Under the pieces are notes generated by a model. It had not been told where the DNA came from, made no database searches, and worked only from the letters and a program-made list of their open reading frames with translations. From Dermatemys mawii (taxonomy: Eukaryota; Chordata; Testudines; Dermatemydidae): a DNA stretch of 64,000 nucleotides. Shown here one piece after another: positions 1-12,490 of the stretch; positions within the stretch are counted from its first letter, which is position 1, and the number at the start of each line of letters is the position of its first letter. The stretch lies in the NCBI GenBank assembly GCA_007922305.1, contig ML677343.1, positions 32,763,573 to 32,827,572 of the forward strand, written 5' to 3'. A program made the translations under genes and the position numbers.

Positions 1-2811
1 ACCTTTGTAGACAGGACAGGGTCAGAATCTAAGGACAAGGGGCACATGGCAAGACATAAGACAGCTAAGAGATTTCAGAGTGGAGAGGACACCAGCAGGT
101 TAAGTATCCTAGCAGCTCAACAGGGGAAGCAGCACAAACATACAGCCGCACAGACAAGAGGCAGCACAAGGAGTGTGGGCTGGAAGCCAGAGGAATGTGT
201 TGCTGCAATGAAAGAGTGAAAAAAATTAGCAGCTAGGACAGACATGAATGCAGGACAAGTACAGCAAAAGGAATAGGAGTGGGACGATAAAACAAAAAGG
301 GGAAAGTCACATTACTGAGGGGTCTACAATGAGGAAGAGCCTGGTTTTGGTTCCATGGAATTTTATGCATGAGCTGCATAGCCAACAATGTAAATGGATT
401 ACAGGATACTGCGAATGGAGATGGACGCCTGGCTTATCAGCCAAGTTAGCTCATGTCAAAAAGGAAAGAGTGGAAGAAAATGAGAGGGGGGAAAATACAG
501 CAACCTGTTCCAACAGAATGACAGAGAGAGAGGGGTCACTCCTCTCTGCCTCTAGAAAATAAACAGGGGAGAGCTGTGATTACTTCCTAAACTAAAGAGA
601 GATAGTGGCCATCAGTGGGAATTCATTCCCACAGGAGCTAAACTGAAAAGTGTCCTAGACTTAAACTGTGCTGTGAGAAAGTGGAGTACGGATAAATAAT
701 TGCTCTAAAGAGCACTACAGGAACCCTGATCCATTACAAAGTCTTACGATCTTCCAAACCAAAAAGCCTGACCTGCAAATCATTATGTTTTATGTCAGGC
801 CCATGGATGTCAATGGATCTATAGGGCCAGGCCCCAATATTTTAATTATCTTTAAAAGGAATAACTCAGCTAAGAGGGGTTAACTCTACTTCCTAGACCA
901 GACCCAGTTCAAATATCAGGATGTTCTGCAGGTCTGATTTAAACAAAGCAGACACCATTCAACCAGAAGTGTGAAAAGGCTTCCCAGCAAAAGGGACTAT
1001 TTACTGGTCTCCTGAGTATACAGCTAATGTAAAAACATAGCTCTTGATGTAAAAAGGTAATAAATGAAAGTTATCAATGTTCCCACTTCCAGACTTCTTG
1101 TTTACTCTTAAGATCAGGGAGGAGAAACAGATGGGGGAGGAACCACTGGACGGAAGCTCAACATGACGGACAACCCATGCTCCTTCTCCCTACCTGGGAA
1201 GCTAGAGGCAGGACAGCCTGTCATACAACTGATGAGAGTTCTTGCATCAGGGAGCGAGCCATCATGGACAGATTTTAGGTTCATAGAGGCTCACAGCAAC
1301 CTCTCAACAGCTACATATATTGAAATAGGCCTTTAAATGGGATCTGAGCAATCTAACTACAGTGCCCTACCATTCTGGGACCTGGCTAGGAATGAAGAAA
1401 TTCTGACATTCACACTCTCGCTGGTTGCTAGGTGAGGACAGTTTCTGGACTATTTTAGTTAAGAAAGGGCCTATGCAGCACAGCCCCTCAGTCGCCCAGC
1501 TGCATGTATCACACTGAAGCCAGCCCCAGAAATGCATACAAGTAACAGTTTCATACAGATACACATTTCTGAATGAGCCAGCAATTTGCTTCTCACGGAT
1601 TCCCTCGCCAGCTTAGTCACTTGTGACTAACAAGCCTGTTCCCATGGGAGGTATTTCTAAACATCAGCAGCCAGTTAAGCAACTCAACAATGCACATATT
1701 TCCAGGAGGGAGGAAAAGTAGATGGTTTGGGTCATCTGATTAATCCAGCATTTCCAACCCAATAATTAGCCTCACACAACATGTTTAAGGAGTAATACGA
1801 ATGAGGCTGGAAAACAGTAGCACCTTTTAAAGCTCCGAGGCCAACGCCTGCTGACTTCACTCATGCTAGCCACATGCCTACAGCAAGACTCCTCACGTGG
1901 GTAAAGCTGACTGGCTTTGGCTCTCTTCTCTCCGACAAACTTTAAAAATCTAAAAGATCTGGGTGTTTAAATTCACCCCAAATTCTTTGCAACCACGGGC
2001 AAAGCAGCATTAGACTCCAGAGCCCCCAAGCACCCCAGGGAGGAGGTTCTGTAGTCTAGTGTTGCTTTGTACTACTTTGAGCAGAAGAACTAAGACACAG
2101 AGGGGCTCTTAGGAGATACGACTCTTTGTAACAAACACACTGAAGGAATTATCCACCGCAGCCCCCAGCACTGGGAACCCCACTCCTTTGTAAGGGGAGG
2201 GGGGAGAAAGAAAGAGCCAGGGACCCTAAGAATGAGCATGGCATGTTCACACCCCTCCCAAAAATCCACGGGGGGGGAGGGGAGGAAGAGAGGATTGGCT
2301 GGGAGCTGCTACCTGTGTCAGACACTGGAGTGGGAGCGTGTTAAGCATAGAATAACCTCTCCACAGGGAGCTGAGAAATGGCGGAAAGTCAAGGTCAGAC
2401 ACTTTGCCTGTCTTCCCTTACTGAAGCGGAGTGTTTCCCCGTGGCAGTAGGGAAGAGCACGGTGGGAGGGGGGCACTTCGCGTTATCAGGGGCAGTGCAG
2501 GAGGTTGACTAGGACAGAGGGGATGCAGCACTGCCAACCCTAAGAGCTTACAAAGTCAAGACCTCAAAATCATTCAATTACAAAAAACAAAACAGAAAAA
2601 TGGGATTTTTGTGGTTCGCCTTCCTGTTTCTGAATCTTTAGGGTCCTCTTGGGTCACATTTTCAAACCTCTCTCCATAACCAGGTCAGAAACTCTTTTTT
2701 TTTTGGTAAAAAAACCAAACGAAAACAAAAGCTGATATTCTCATATGATCACCTGACTCCAGGAGTAGGGGCTGTAAGAAGACAGCCAACTGTAGTTCTT
2801 TACATTTGACA
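1..2811. other. No recognised feature
   Basis: Unique-looking intronic sequence. Only short shadow ORFs are present, including one at 248-562 with no family resemblance. A purine-rich stretch with short G runs lies around 2190-2290. Nothing supports a gene. Confidence 0.5.
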
Positions 2812-2960
2812 AATTGCTTATTTCTTGTCTGTTTAATGTCTGTGTCTGGCCTGTCTTTAGAATGCTAGCTCTTTAGGGCAGCGACTGTCTTTTCCCTGTG
2901 TACACACCACCGGATTTTATTTTGGTGGAAGGCTCCAGGTGCTTCTGTGATTTAATTACC
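2812..2960 (+). mobile_element. L2-like LINE or SINE 3' tail remnant
   Basis: Contains GCTAGCTCTTTAGGGCAGCG followed by ACTGTCTTTTCCCTGTGT, the degraded signature of the reptilian L2-type tail (AAGCTCTTTGGGGCAGGGA, then a tract naming the counter region). No intact end or target duplication was seen. Confidence 0.45.
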
Positions 2961-5819
2961 ACCACCTCCCTCACCCAGCCGCGGTCTTTGCAGCAGGACT
3001 GAATGTGTGTGTGCAGTGATAGCCGTGTTAACTCTGCTTCCACTGCAATGATTAAGCAAAGCTGAGGGGCCTCATGACTGAAGCCTCATTGCTACTAAAC
3101 CATGCATCATTCATTCCCCTTTCCAGCTCAAGTGAAGCTTGTGTTTGAGACAGAGCACAGACTGGGGGTGGAAATAGAAAGACGGAGGTTTAAAAAGCAC
3201 CAGCAGATACTGCTCTGTCATTAGCCACTGCTGCTAGACTGACAGGTGAAGAGGCAGGTTAATGATCAATTCTGGGCTGATGGATCTAAGGGCAGCAGTT
3301 TTCAGATTACCACACACTGGTTTTAAATTACATTCTGCCTGCTGAAGATTCCCTCTGCAGTTTCCATTAAACAAGGGATTCTTCTTTCCTTCCCATCTCA
3401 AGCAGTTGTGAAGTACAGCTCTGCACTGGTAAACAGAGGCAGCATTGCATCTCAGAAGTGGCTGGATTGATCCATACATCCCATTATTTACCTCGAGGGT
3501 GTTGTGGGGCTAGTTAATATTTGTGAAGCATTCTGAATTCCCTGTGTTATTGATGCCAAAGAAGTGAAAATCTACATTATTAAATGCATTTTTTTAAAAA
3601 CTGGAACTGCTATTTTTCTCTTTACAATGGAATTTCTTAAGTGTTTTGGGGACTTTTTACTATGCAAAGCTGCTGTTAAAATACTGTTGGAGGCACGATT
3701 TTACATTAGTTTAATCTGTTACTGTTTTCAACAGTGAAGCAACAATACATATTACAATAAAATCAAAGGGATATGTAGTAGGCATAAGATCACACTGTGT
3801 GTATACTGTATTGTCCCTGCATTTTTAGTTTATACTTGGTTACCAAGCTCCAGACATCTTTCAGCAACAGACAAGTCCGTAAACAGGCTGAACAAAGCTT
3901 GCAAAGTGCACTTTGATCTTCTATTCTCATTACTATGACTTGGTCAGCATCTCAAACGTGTGAAAGAACCTTGCTTCTACAGATTCTGAAAAAGACAGAG
4001 GAGAGCGGCAAGACTAAATGCGGACAGGAAAAAAGTTTAGACTTGTCCTGAGCAATTGTCTTCAGACCCAACAAAACCTCAGACCTAGAGAAAACGCTCA
4101 ACTGCACAGGAGGTAAAACATTAGTTTAGACTTAGTATAATCCCCACCTCACCCTTGTGGATTTCAAGAATGGGGCTTATTGCTTCACCAGTAAGTAGCT
4201 CTGGATACCTAACATTACTTCAGACATTGCCAATTTTGATCGCAGCTGACCTAGGTTGCTCTGGGGGCTGGAATGAAACCAGAGTATTCTGAAAGTTTTA
4301 TTAAAATATACCCCCTGATGATCCAGGATCTGGAAACTACAGCTGCACCTTCTAACTGCCAGAAGCCATGAGCTCAAGTGTAAGAGCCTTAAATCTGCAA
4401 GTTAAATCAACTGTTTTCAGTAAAACCTAATGTAAGGAGTTTTCCACTCTGAACTGTGAATTTCAAAGCAACTGTTTGCAGCAATACCAATCCAGTACCC
4501 AGCATTTGTAGAGTGGTGCACTTCGGACGTGCTTTGCTACATATACAGTATGAATACACAGGAATACAGAAAGCATGCAACTCAGTAATTAAGAGTCTTG
4601 TGCCTTTGAGTCAGCTCCATGACTCAGGTAGCAGTTTATTGCAAAACCGCACATGGGCCTCAGGAAGAGTACAGCCAAGATTTTCATTTCTGTAAGTCTC
4701 AACTGCTGCCCCCACCTCTCCCAACCTTACCACTCAGCTGGTTTCACATTCCATCTATTTTGGCCTTCAATATTCTGCTTTCCTCTCCTCTTCCTTTGGT
4801 GGTTTCTCTGAGTCCCTCCTATGCTTCATGAAGTTAAAGTTAGCAAATCTGTTTGGAAAATGCCAGGCCCTGTTTTCAGCACAATGAAGAGCCGCTCCAG
4901 ACTGCAAGATTTGGCATTAGTGGGTGAAAGTGAATTTTATTCTCTTGGCCTGTTTCCATGCTGCCTCGGACGTAGCATGCAGCATCACATACTAGACTGA
5001 AAAACATAGGTTCTATAGAAAATTTTTGGATGTAGGGGCAGTTTAGACAAGAGAGCCTCAAGCTGAAGCTGCTCCCCTCCCCGTGCAGAGGTTGTACCAT
5101 ACTGTTTCAGGAGCTTTAGGCTCATGGCTGTTGTTTTAAAACAGAAAAAGGCATGTATGCCTGATTAACTGCATGGGATCCTGGAACCAGAATTTTTGCC
5201 CTAGGAGCCATTTTGAAGCAAATAATTTAGAAAGGTTTAACACTGGCCCTACTGTACATTTGAAAACAATGCTTGCAAGTAATATCTTCCATACACTCTG
5301 CCAAGAATGTTTAAGTAATTGAACAAAACCCTCTGTGTGGTATTCTGAGTGCTTGGTTTTGAATCAAGGCAGAGTAATGTCGGGGGGGGGGGGAAGGAGA
5401 AGGGTTTTGCAAATAAGACCAATCAAGAATGAAACTGCTTACTTGCTCTCTTTCTGAATACATCAGCACTCTACAAGATTACATGCTTCCAAACAAACTC
5501 AAGGAGTAGGCTGCAAGGAGGAGGGTAGGAGGAAGTGCACGTGATCTGCTCCGCTTCAACAGCATCAACTGCAATATGATTCAGGGATCAGCACAGATGT
5601 CTCCCCAGCAAATGCACTCTCTTACTGAAGATGAGGGAAGTTGCTCTGGTGGCAGCTAAAAAGGATGTTGCAATTTAATACGCTAGTGGCCAGAGAATAG
5701 GTGGTTTGGAAATTGACTGGGGAAGGGGAAGCGGTAGCAATATCAGGGATGTAGGGAGGAGGACATGGACACAGAAAAACAGAAGAAGAGGAAAAGAAAA
5801 ATAAATAGGTCTTCGCTTA
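2961..5819. other. No recognised feature; one poly-G run
   Basis: AT-rich intronic sequence without recognisable repeats or exons. A run of 12 G residues occurs at 5382-5393. Confidence 0.5.
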
Positions 5820-6084
5820 GGCTATGTCTACACTGTGCACCTTTCAGCAGCCAAACAGCTGTGCCGTTGTAAAGTACGCATTGTAGTAGTTTCTTGTTAG
5901 CAGGAGAAAGCCTGCCAACAAAATAAAACCATCCCGCAATGAGGGACAACAGCTTTGACAGTGGAGGAGTGTCTCCCACAGACAAAGCACTGTCTACGCT
6001 GGTGTTTTTTGTCGATACAAGTTTTATTTTTCAGATCCCTGACCGACTAAAGTTTTACCAACAAAAGTGCAGTGTAGACATAGC
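5820..6084. mobile_element. Harbinger-like MITE (non-autonomous DNA transposon)
   Basis: The ends are inverted repeats GGCTATGTCTACACTG and CAGTGTAGACATAGC, flanked by TTA on each side (5817-5819 and 6085-6087). A 3-bp TTA duplication and this terminal motif fit PIF/Harbinger MITEs, which are abundant in turtles. At 265 bp it has no transposase ORF. Confidence 0.8.
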
Positions 6085-9000
6085 TTAAGTGCCACTCCTA
6101 AAAGACTGGAACAACTGCCTAAGTAGCTCACGCCCTGCACAGGCACACAAGGGCAGGCAAACACAGAAAACACCTATGCAACAATACCTAATAATGGCTG
6201 CTACCAATCAGCATTGAGGCAGCCAACTATAGTTTAGAAGAAAAAACAGATCTGAACAAACAGTGGCTATTGCAAAGAGTATTCACACCTACAGTAGTTA
6301 CTTTACACAGCAAAGCTAGAACAGAAGTATTTGAGATGATACCATCAGACACACAGTGGCAAAAAAGACAAGTCTAGAGCTTAAACAGTAAATATCACTA
6401 CAAATCCATGCAACAGGGTCACCATTTTCTGTTTCCAAGTTGAGAGACACAAAGGCCCCACCAGCAGCAGGAGGAGGAGAGAAAAACATGTCCTCAAGTT
6501 CATTTCCCACATATTTAGGGCTGAGCTTCACACAATAGCCATGAAACACACAAACAAAAACATCTTCAAAACACCCAGAACAACAGGTACTGAACTCCAA
6601 CAAACTGGGCTGCATTATGTAAATGAACTGAGGTCAACTGTGTGACTGGCTTTGTTAACGGAAATGTTGCAATCCTATTTCTCACGACAGTTGAAATCGA
6701 AGCTGGAAGAAACCCTTCTCCTCCCCTCAGTATTCAGACAAGCGGAATCCTTCCAGAGAGAAAGAGTGAGGATGGCTGATGGATGTTGAGTGTGTGTGGT
6801 GGAAGGCTCATTGTTTGAGACATCAAAGACTTTCAGTGGTTTGCTAGCCAGCATTTGAGTGTGCATTGTCAGATGTGTGTGATTAGATAAGTGTCTATCT
6901 GGCCACAGGTGTGTATAAACTGGGGATTTGGGGGCACTCGTCTGGGAATGTATGATCTAAGTGCACAACATGGTACACATACAAATGTTGCTACTAATCT
7001 ACTGAAAGTCAAACCCTAAAATGGGACAAGACTCAAACCGTGCAGCAGAGTGCAATTCCCCGATGGCAGAGGAAGGAGAATGACAAGACAACAAGCCTTT
7101 TCCCTTTCAATTGTCTGATTTTAGGAGTTAAGAAAAAACAGCATGTTCTTGCTAAGAATCTTACTTGCACTGCACCATCTACCTGAAACTCCCTACCCCC
7201 AGCCAGTGACTGAGTCACTTCCTCTCCTTGCCTCTCAGACAGGTTGTTAGAAACTCACCCACACTTTCGCAGTATATGAAGGGTGTCATTTAAATGCACT
7301 GTTGTGAGACTGAATTGCCATTTTGCAACCCCTGCTCCACTTCCTGACTGACACAGGGTGGCCATTTTGCTGTGTGTGTCCGTTCACCAGTGCCCCAGCT
7401 ACTCAGATGAGACAGGACTAGGAGCGAGACTTGACATTTCCCATCCTCTTTGCCAAGGATCAGTTCTGCAGGAGAAGGGGGAAGGCGTGTCCTGCAGAGG
7501 CATCAGTCTCATGACTGAAAAGGGGTGGAGTCACAAGTTGCTGGCAGCAGGGAGGAGTTCAAGACAAGGGAAGCAAGCGGCCTCCAGGCAGCCCTGGTGG
7601 CTGCTGCTCACTAGCATTCTGAAGACAAGAAAATGGGGCCTGTGTGTAGATGCTGCTGACAGCAGAGCCATCAAACCCCCCTCATCCGCTTGTCCTCTGC
7701 TCAGATTACAGGCTGGCTGCAAAACCTAGACAGGATGTTGATGGATGAGACAGACAGAGAGCCAAGCTTCTTTTCCACATCCCAAGAGGAGTTTGGAGCA
7801 CTCCAAAAACAGCCTTGTCTTGTAAACTGAGACAATTACCCCTCAACACCATTGGCAAATTAATGAAGAGCTTCACAGTGACATTTTACTAATTGTTATG
7901 GTCACATTATCCTTGAAATAGCCTACAATGAACTGACGACTCCTCTTTCCCCGCAAATACACTGTTTGGTTGAGAATGTAAATGTTGAAAGGCAGCAGTG
8001 AAGTTTCCAACACCAGGCTTAGTAGCCCTCGCCACACTGGTCAGAGGCTCCTAACTCATTCAAGTCAGACATAGCATAGGACATTGGAAATAATCAGATG
8101 GTCATCCAGCCAAGTACTATCCAGACCCCAAACTGCTTCGCTTTGAAAATGCGTCAAGACCTTTTCAGAGCAGTAACACCATCTGTTCTCAAGTGACCAG
8201 GGGATGCCCTCTCTCTTTCAGCTTACTGTGACCTCTATCACATATTCATTCCATGATGTATTTACTCATCAATATGCCAAGAATGCAAAAAATGACGATT
8301 CATACCTAGAAATGGCAATCAATTTGAGTTACACTTTAACAAGATCAACTAACTTTTCAAAACTTTCTCTTGGGACAGGGAGTTCTGCAACTGAAGAAAC
8401 TGCCATTCAGCACAATGAAACTCACAGAAATTCGACTCTATCCCCAAGCAAACCAAACATTATTTATTAACCAATTGACAAAATATGTTAGCAACTTGGC
8501 TCAGACAATCCTTGGGTATCTTTTAAAACCAGCCTTACAAACTTTTAATCCAAACCAAATCAGCAATAGCTCAGTATACTGACCATGAGATACAGACTAT
8601 ACTTGTCATATCAGACTCTGACCCTTATATTTAACTTGGGACAAATAAATGCAAAAGGCCCTAATCACAATGTATAGAGGTGGAGTTGTATTCTGCTGCT
8701 TATTATATCCCCCGAACCATGTGATCTATAACAGCAGTCCTATAGTTCAATTACATGTGAGGAGCTGGAGAAAATGGAAATGGAAAACCCTCCTAGTAAC
8801 AGTTATGGTAAAAGCAGGGGCCTTGCGCAATCTGGGTCTTAAATAAATCAGACAACGGGACTTTCATCTCTTTCCTTGGAGTTTAACCCACAGTCTAGCA
8901 GACGTCACTGTTAAGGAAGTTTCCCTACTACTCCCTTTACCAATTTCATCTTCTTAACACTATACTGACCCTTGGACTACCTTAATCTCCTCTCCCTCTG

Positions 9001-9099
9001 AGGTGATTTTGCCTTTCAGTCGCCTGATGACTTGCCTCATCTCAGACTTCTTAGTCATCCATCTGAATTACACTGGTTTCACTTTTAACATTAATAATT
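6085..9099. other. No recognised feature
   Basis: Intronic sequence. ORFs at 7358-7729 and 8204-8470 show no family features and no splice context. Nothing else is supported. Confidence 0.5.
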
Positions 9100-9542
9100 T
9101 TTGCTGCTTTTCTCTGATCTCCTTCCACAGTCTGTACTGATTTCTGATGCTGAAGTGACTACAACAGTACATAGTATTTCAAGTGCAGACTGTACACAAC
9201 ATTTCACCAGTGCAGTATGACGTGTGATGGCATGTCTTATGTACGGGCAGCCAAAAGCTATATTGGCTTTGCTTTCCACCATACATTGCAACCTCATAGC
9301 CACTCTGTGATCCATAATTTCCCCTGCTAGTCTGACTACTTGCCTATGCTGCCATGCAGCTTTTGATTATCTTCCCCCAATGCACTGAGGCATTTTTACA
9401 GACTCAATCATTTTATTTTCTGCTCATATTTTTAAGTTCTTTATATACCTTTGTACTATTTTCTCCATCTCCCATGTTTCTTGTCACATCTCCCAATTTT
9501 GTATTACTTGCAAATAAAGTAGCAAGCTAATCTCTTCTAGAC
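9100..9542 (-). mobile_element. Old CR1/L3-type LINE, left part (antisense)
   Basis: The plus strand reads as a degraded antisense CR1/L3 coding region: text corresponding to 'stimulate-type' antisense phrases such as AAAGCTATATTGGCTTTGC and a later TTAATGAAGATGTTACATAA block. It resumes after the hAT insertion at 10182. The match is by pattern only, with heavy divergence. Confidence 0.5.
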
Positions 9543-10173
9543 CAGGGGTGGGCAAACTTTTTGACCCAAGGGGCAAATTGGGGTTCAAAAATTTGTGGTG
9601 GGACAGGTAGGAAAGGCTGTGCCTCCCCAAACAGCCTGACCCCTCCCCCATTTCTCAGCCCGACTGCCCCCTCAGAACCCCGACCCATCCAACCTCCCCG
9701 CCCCCGGGGCTCCTTGTCCCCTGATGGTGCCCTCTGGAGACTCCCCCCACTCTGCCCTCTAAGGATCCCACTCCCTATCTAAGCCCCCCCCGCCCCTTGT
9801 CCCCTGACCGCCCCCGCCAGAGACACCCCCGCATCATCCCCCAGGACCCCACCACCATCGAACCCTCCTGTTCCCTGTCCCGTCTGCCTTGAGCCCCTCT
9901 GCCCCTTATCTGTCCCCCGGGTCCCCTTACCATGCCGCCTGGAGCCAGACACGCTGCCGTGATGATCCGCCAGAGCATGCAGCCTGTCTGGCCCGGAGCT
10001 AGACATGCTGTCATGCAGCCCCGCCCCCCAGAGCGCTGCTTGTGCGGTGCGCTGAGGCTGCAGGAGACAGCGGGGGAGGGGCTGGAGCAGCCTCTCCAAC
10101 TAGAGCTCAGGGGCCGGTTAGGAGGAGCCCGCGGGCTGGATCTGGCCCGCGGGTCGTACTTTGCCCACCCCTG
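9543..10173 (-). mobile_element. hAT non-autonomous element, GC-rich interior
   Basis: Terminal inverted repeats CAGGGGTGGGCAAA and TTTGCCCACCCCTG are flanked by a perfect 8-bp duplication TTCTAGAC (9535-9542 and 10174-10181), diagnostic of hAT insertion. The 631-bp interior is C-rich with CGCGGG-type motifs near the right end and has no transposase. It is the same family as 62638-63175 in the opposite orientation. Its GC content makes shadow ORFs on both strands, which are not genes. Confidence 0.9.
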
Positions 10174-10181
10174 TTCTAGAC

Positions 10182-10340
10182 CCTTAATGAAGATGTTACA
10201 TAACACTGGGGTGAAAATTGCCTAGCTGAGGGACACACTTCTCCACCCCCAACTCTATCTATTGTCACTTATTTATGCTTTCAACCAGTTTTCCATTCAA
10301 CAGTAGAAATATGCAAGGCCATCTGAATGACCGTTTCAGC
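10182..10340 (-). mobile_element. Old CR1/L3-type LINE, right part
   Basis: Continues the LINE after the hAT insertion: CCTTAATGAAGATGTTACAT, a GCTGAGGGACACAC motif and TCAACCAGTTTTCCATTCAA are typical antisense CR1/L3 text. Divergence suggests an old copy. Confidence 0.55.
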
Positions 10341-10863
10341 TCTAAGACAGGATGGTCCTGTATCACAAGTGTTCAAGTCAAACTATAGTAGAGTGTGTGT
10401 AGACATGTGCGCAGACGCATATTATCCTTCAGATTTATGATACTGACACACACCAATGTATTATCAAATAGATTTTTAGAATGACTTAGATTTGTCCCAG
10501 TATTTAACAAACTCCAACTCAGAGACTCAGCACTTCTTCCTCACCAGTCTAAGTCTCAGTTGATGAACTGGTTTAACCAGTAGCTGAATAGGATTGATCA
10601 CTAACCAACCACAGGAAAAAGTGCGTCTTTTATAATCCTTTTGTTTGATTAAATTCAATTTATTACTAAGATCAGAACTGATCTTATTCCATTCCACCCT
10701 TGATATAAGACTGAACACAGCACAATGTTCCCACGGAGGTTTAAATAATACAGAAAGAGCCATACAATCACCCAAGGACAGTTTTTGACAGGGTAAAATG
10801 CACTCACAATTTCCCCATCCCCAGAGTCCACATTTAGGTGGTGTGGTGCTCATATTCCCTTAC
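10341..10863. other. No recognised feature next to the ANKRD11 donor
   Basis: Intronic. The 108-residue ORF at 10527-10853 on the minus strand lies just past the splice donor and has no family resemblance. Confidence 0.5.
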
Positions 10864-11002
10864 CTGTATCTGAGTCTTTTTGATCTCCATTTGTTCCAAC
10901 AGTGAAAGGCAACTTCCGTTTCGTAGCTCTCTCTTTCACCTCTTTGCCGCCATCACTCCGGTCCAACTTTGGAGTCTTGGTTAGGGAAACTTTATCTTTA
11001 TC
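10864..11002 (-). CDS. ANKRD11: ANKRD11 second coding exon (codons 30-75 plus one base)
   Basis: The minus-strand acceptor is a clean polypyrimidine tract ending TTTTCTTTCTTTTCTAG (AG at 11004-11003). The donor is ACAG|GTAAGG (GT at 10863-10862). The 139-nt exon is open in the frame that continues phase 0 from the previous exon. It reads DKDKVSLTKTPKLDRSD, then GGKEVKERATKRKLPFTVG and TNGDQKDSDT, and leaves a phase-1 G. The segment is lysine-rich and charged, with a basic KERATKRK patch that could act in nuclear import (inference). The match to ANKRD11 is strong: DKDKVSLTKTPKL and KRKLPFT are, from memory, near-identical in mammals. The next ANKRD11 exon (EKQGPERKR...) was looked for at 1-10860 and not found, so the gene leaves the window inside an intron. 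Confidence 0.94.
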
Positions 11003-11460
11003 CTAGAAAAGAAAGAAAACATTTCACAAGAGTCTCACCCAAGGCTTTTGCCTCCATGGACTTTCTGTGCCTACGTTTTTTACAATTTTAGACTGAACCA
11101 CTGTAATTACCCAGAAAAAACGATCTTCTATCACAGAGGGGTTTTCCTTTTCCTACAGCTCAAACAGGCCTCACTTTGCATGTTTTCTTGAAGAATATGT
11201 TGCCGATGAAGAGGCTAGAATGGTATGCATTGAGCCTTTGGTGCCATTCCTTCTGCCGGTTGCTTCACAAGGGAACATGTCTAGATCTTTTTGTAGAGAG
11301 GAAGGAAAGAAATACTCTTTTGGTGGCAGAAGTAGCCTCCCACCTCTCTCTGTCCCAGAGCTACCTGCATCACAGCAACCCTCGCTTCTGGCTAAAGGCT
11401 GGCTCTCCGAACTACTCAGTGCTGCTCTGTGCAATGGCTAGATAGGGACACTAGACTGGA
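11003..11460. other. No recognised feature upstream of the ANKRD11 acceptor
   Basis: Intronic, including the polypyrimidine tract of the acceptor (on the minus strand) at about 11005-11030. Overlapping ORFs at 11171-11445 on both strands are mutual shadows. Confidence 0.5.
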
Positions 11461-11905
11461 GTTTCAGAGTGGCATCCGTGTTAGTCTGTATCAGCAAAAA
11501 GAACGAGGAGTACTTGTGGCACCTTAGAGACTAAAGAATTTATCTGGGCATAAGCTTTCGTGGGCTAAAACCCACTTCATCAGATGCATGGAGTAGAAAA
11601 TACAGTAGGAAGATAGATGTATATGGAGAACATGAAAAGATGGGGTTGCCACATCAACTCTAATGAGACAAATCAATTAAGGCGAGCTATTATCAGCAGG
11701 AGAAAAAAAAACTTTTGTAATGATAATCAGGATGGCCCATTTCAAACAGTTGACAAGAAGGTGTGAGAAACAGTAGGGGGAAAAATTAGCATGGGGAAAT
11801 AGTTTTTTGTTTGTGTAATGACCTATCCACTCCCAGTCTTTATTCAAGCCTAATAATTCACCAGCAACCACACAAAAAATCCTGTTGCCAACTCTTTCCA
11901 CCTAT
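11461..11905 (-). mobile_element. Penelope-like retroelement terminal fragment
   Basis: The plus strand begins TTTCAGAGTGGCATCCGTGT and continues with the GTACTTGTGGCACCTTAGAG and CATAAGCTTTCGTGGGCT text of a very common turtle repeat. From memory, the longer copies of this repeat carry an antisense ORF with reverse transcriptase and a GIY-YIG endonuclease, hence Penelope-like, minus orientation. Only the terminal non-coding part is present. The match fades near 11905 after TCTTTATTCAAGCCTAA. Confidence 0.65.
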
Positions 11906-11911
11906 CTGTTG

Positions 11912-12011
11912 AAGATTAGCAGCCTTGTTAGTCTGTATCTGTAAAGAAAACGAGGAATACTTGTGGCAGTTGTGATTACTCTCTAAGGTGCCACAAGAAT
12001 TCTTTGTTTTC
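11912..12011. mobile_element. Two head-to-head fragments of the same Penelope-like end
   Basis: A forward fragment (GCAGCCTTGTTAGTCTGTAT ... ATACTTGTGGCA, ending at 11968) is followed after 20 nt by an inverted one (CTCTAAGGTGCCACAAG ... TTTGTTTTC, ending at 12011). Arms 11946-11968 and 11989-12011 pair at 20 of 23 positions. Confidence 0.65.
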
Positions 12012-12490
12012 TATCTATTCAGGTAACTCCTAGATAGGAAGCGTCTTTCCTGGTATGAGCTAACTGTCCCTGAAGCACATACAGCCCCATAGAGAGTGAG
12101 GCACTAATCCTGGGAGACACACTTAGATTCACTCCTATCTCACCTTCTTGCAGGGCGGCAAGTTGCACTGATACCAGACCATCACCCCAGCAGTAACCTA
12201 TTTACGATTCTTAATAAAGCTAGAAGAATCAGTCACCATTGTTAAAATACGGAAGTAAACACAATAACAAAAGATCTAAGTCACTATATTTGTGCAGTGA
12301 ACGTAACACCATGCTCTCATTCTCATATATAGGCTTGGAAAGATTTTATTTTTATTAGTGAATGTAGATGGACAATTTTCACACAAACCAAAGAAAACCA
12401 TCATCATTTCCATTGATGACAAAAATGTACAGATAGGCTAAGAAAGAAAAATGCTGCATGAGAAATTATTAGAGTTTGATTTAAGGATAT
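12012..12490. other. No recognised feature
   Basis: Intronic sequence, AT-rich near 12240-12480; ends in the ATAT target site of the solo LTR. Confidence 0.5.

Larger units (their letters stand above)
1..10863 (-). other. ANKRD11: ANKRD11 intron downstream of the second coding exon (partial)
   Basis: It starts at the GT donor 10863-10862 and runs off the left edge. No exon encoding the next ANKRD11 segment was seen. It holds an L2-type tail, a Harbinger-like MITE, a CR1/L3-type LINE and a hAT element. Confidence 0.8.

Noticed and set aside
9775..10225. ORFs of 97-143 residues and a CpG-richer stretch resembling a promoter
   Set aside because: All lie inside the hAT element bounded by perfect duplications; the composition is the transposon's own.
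10527..10853. 108-residue minus ORF adjacent to an ANKRD11 exon
   Set aside because: It lies beyond the GT donor, in the intron, and is not in a spliced frame.
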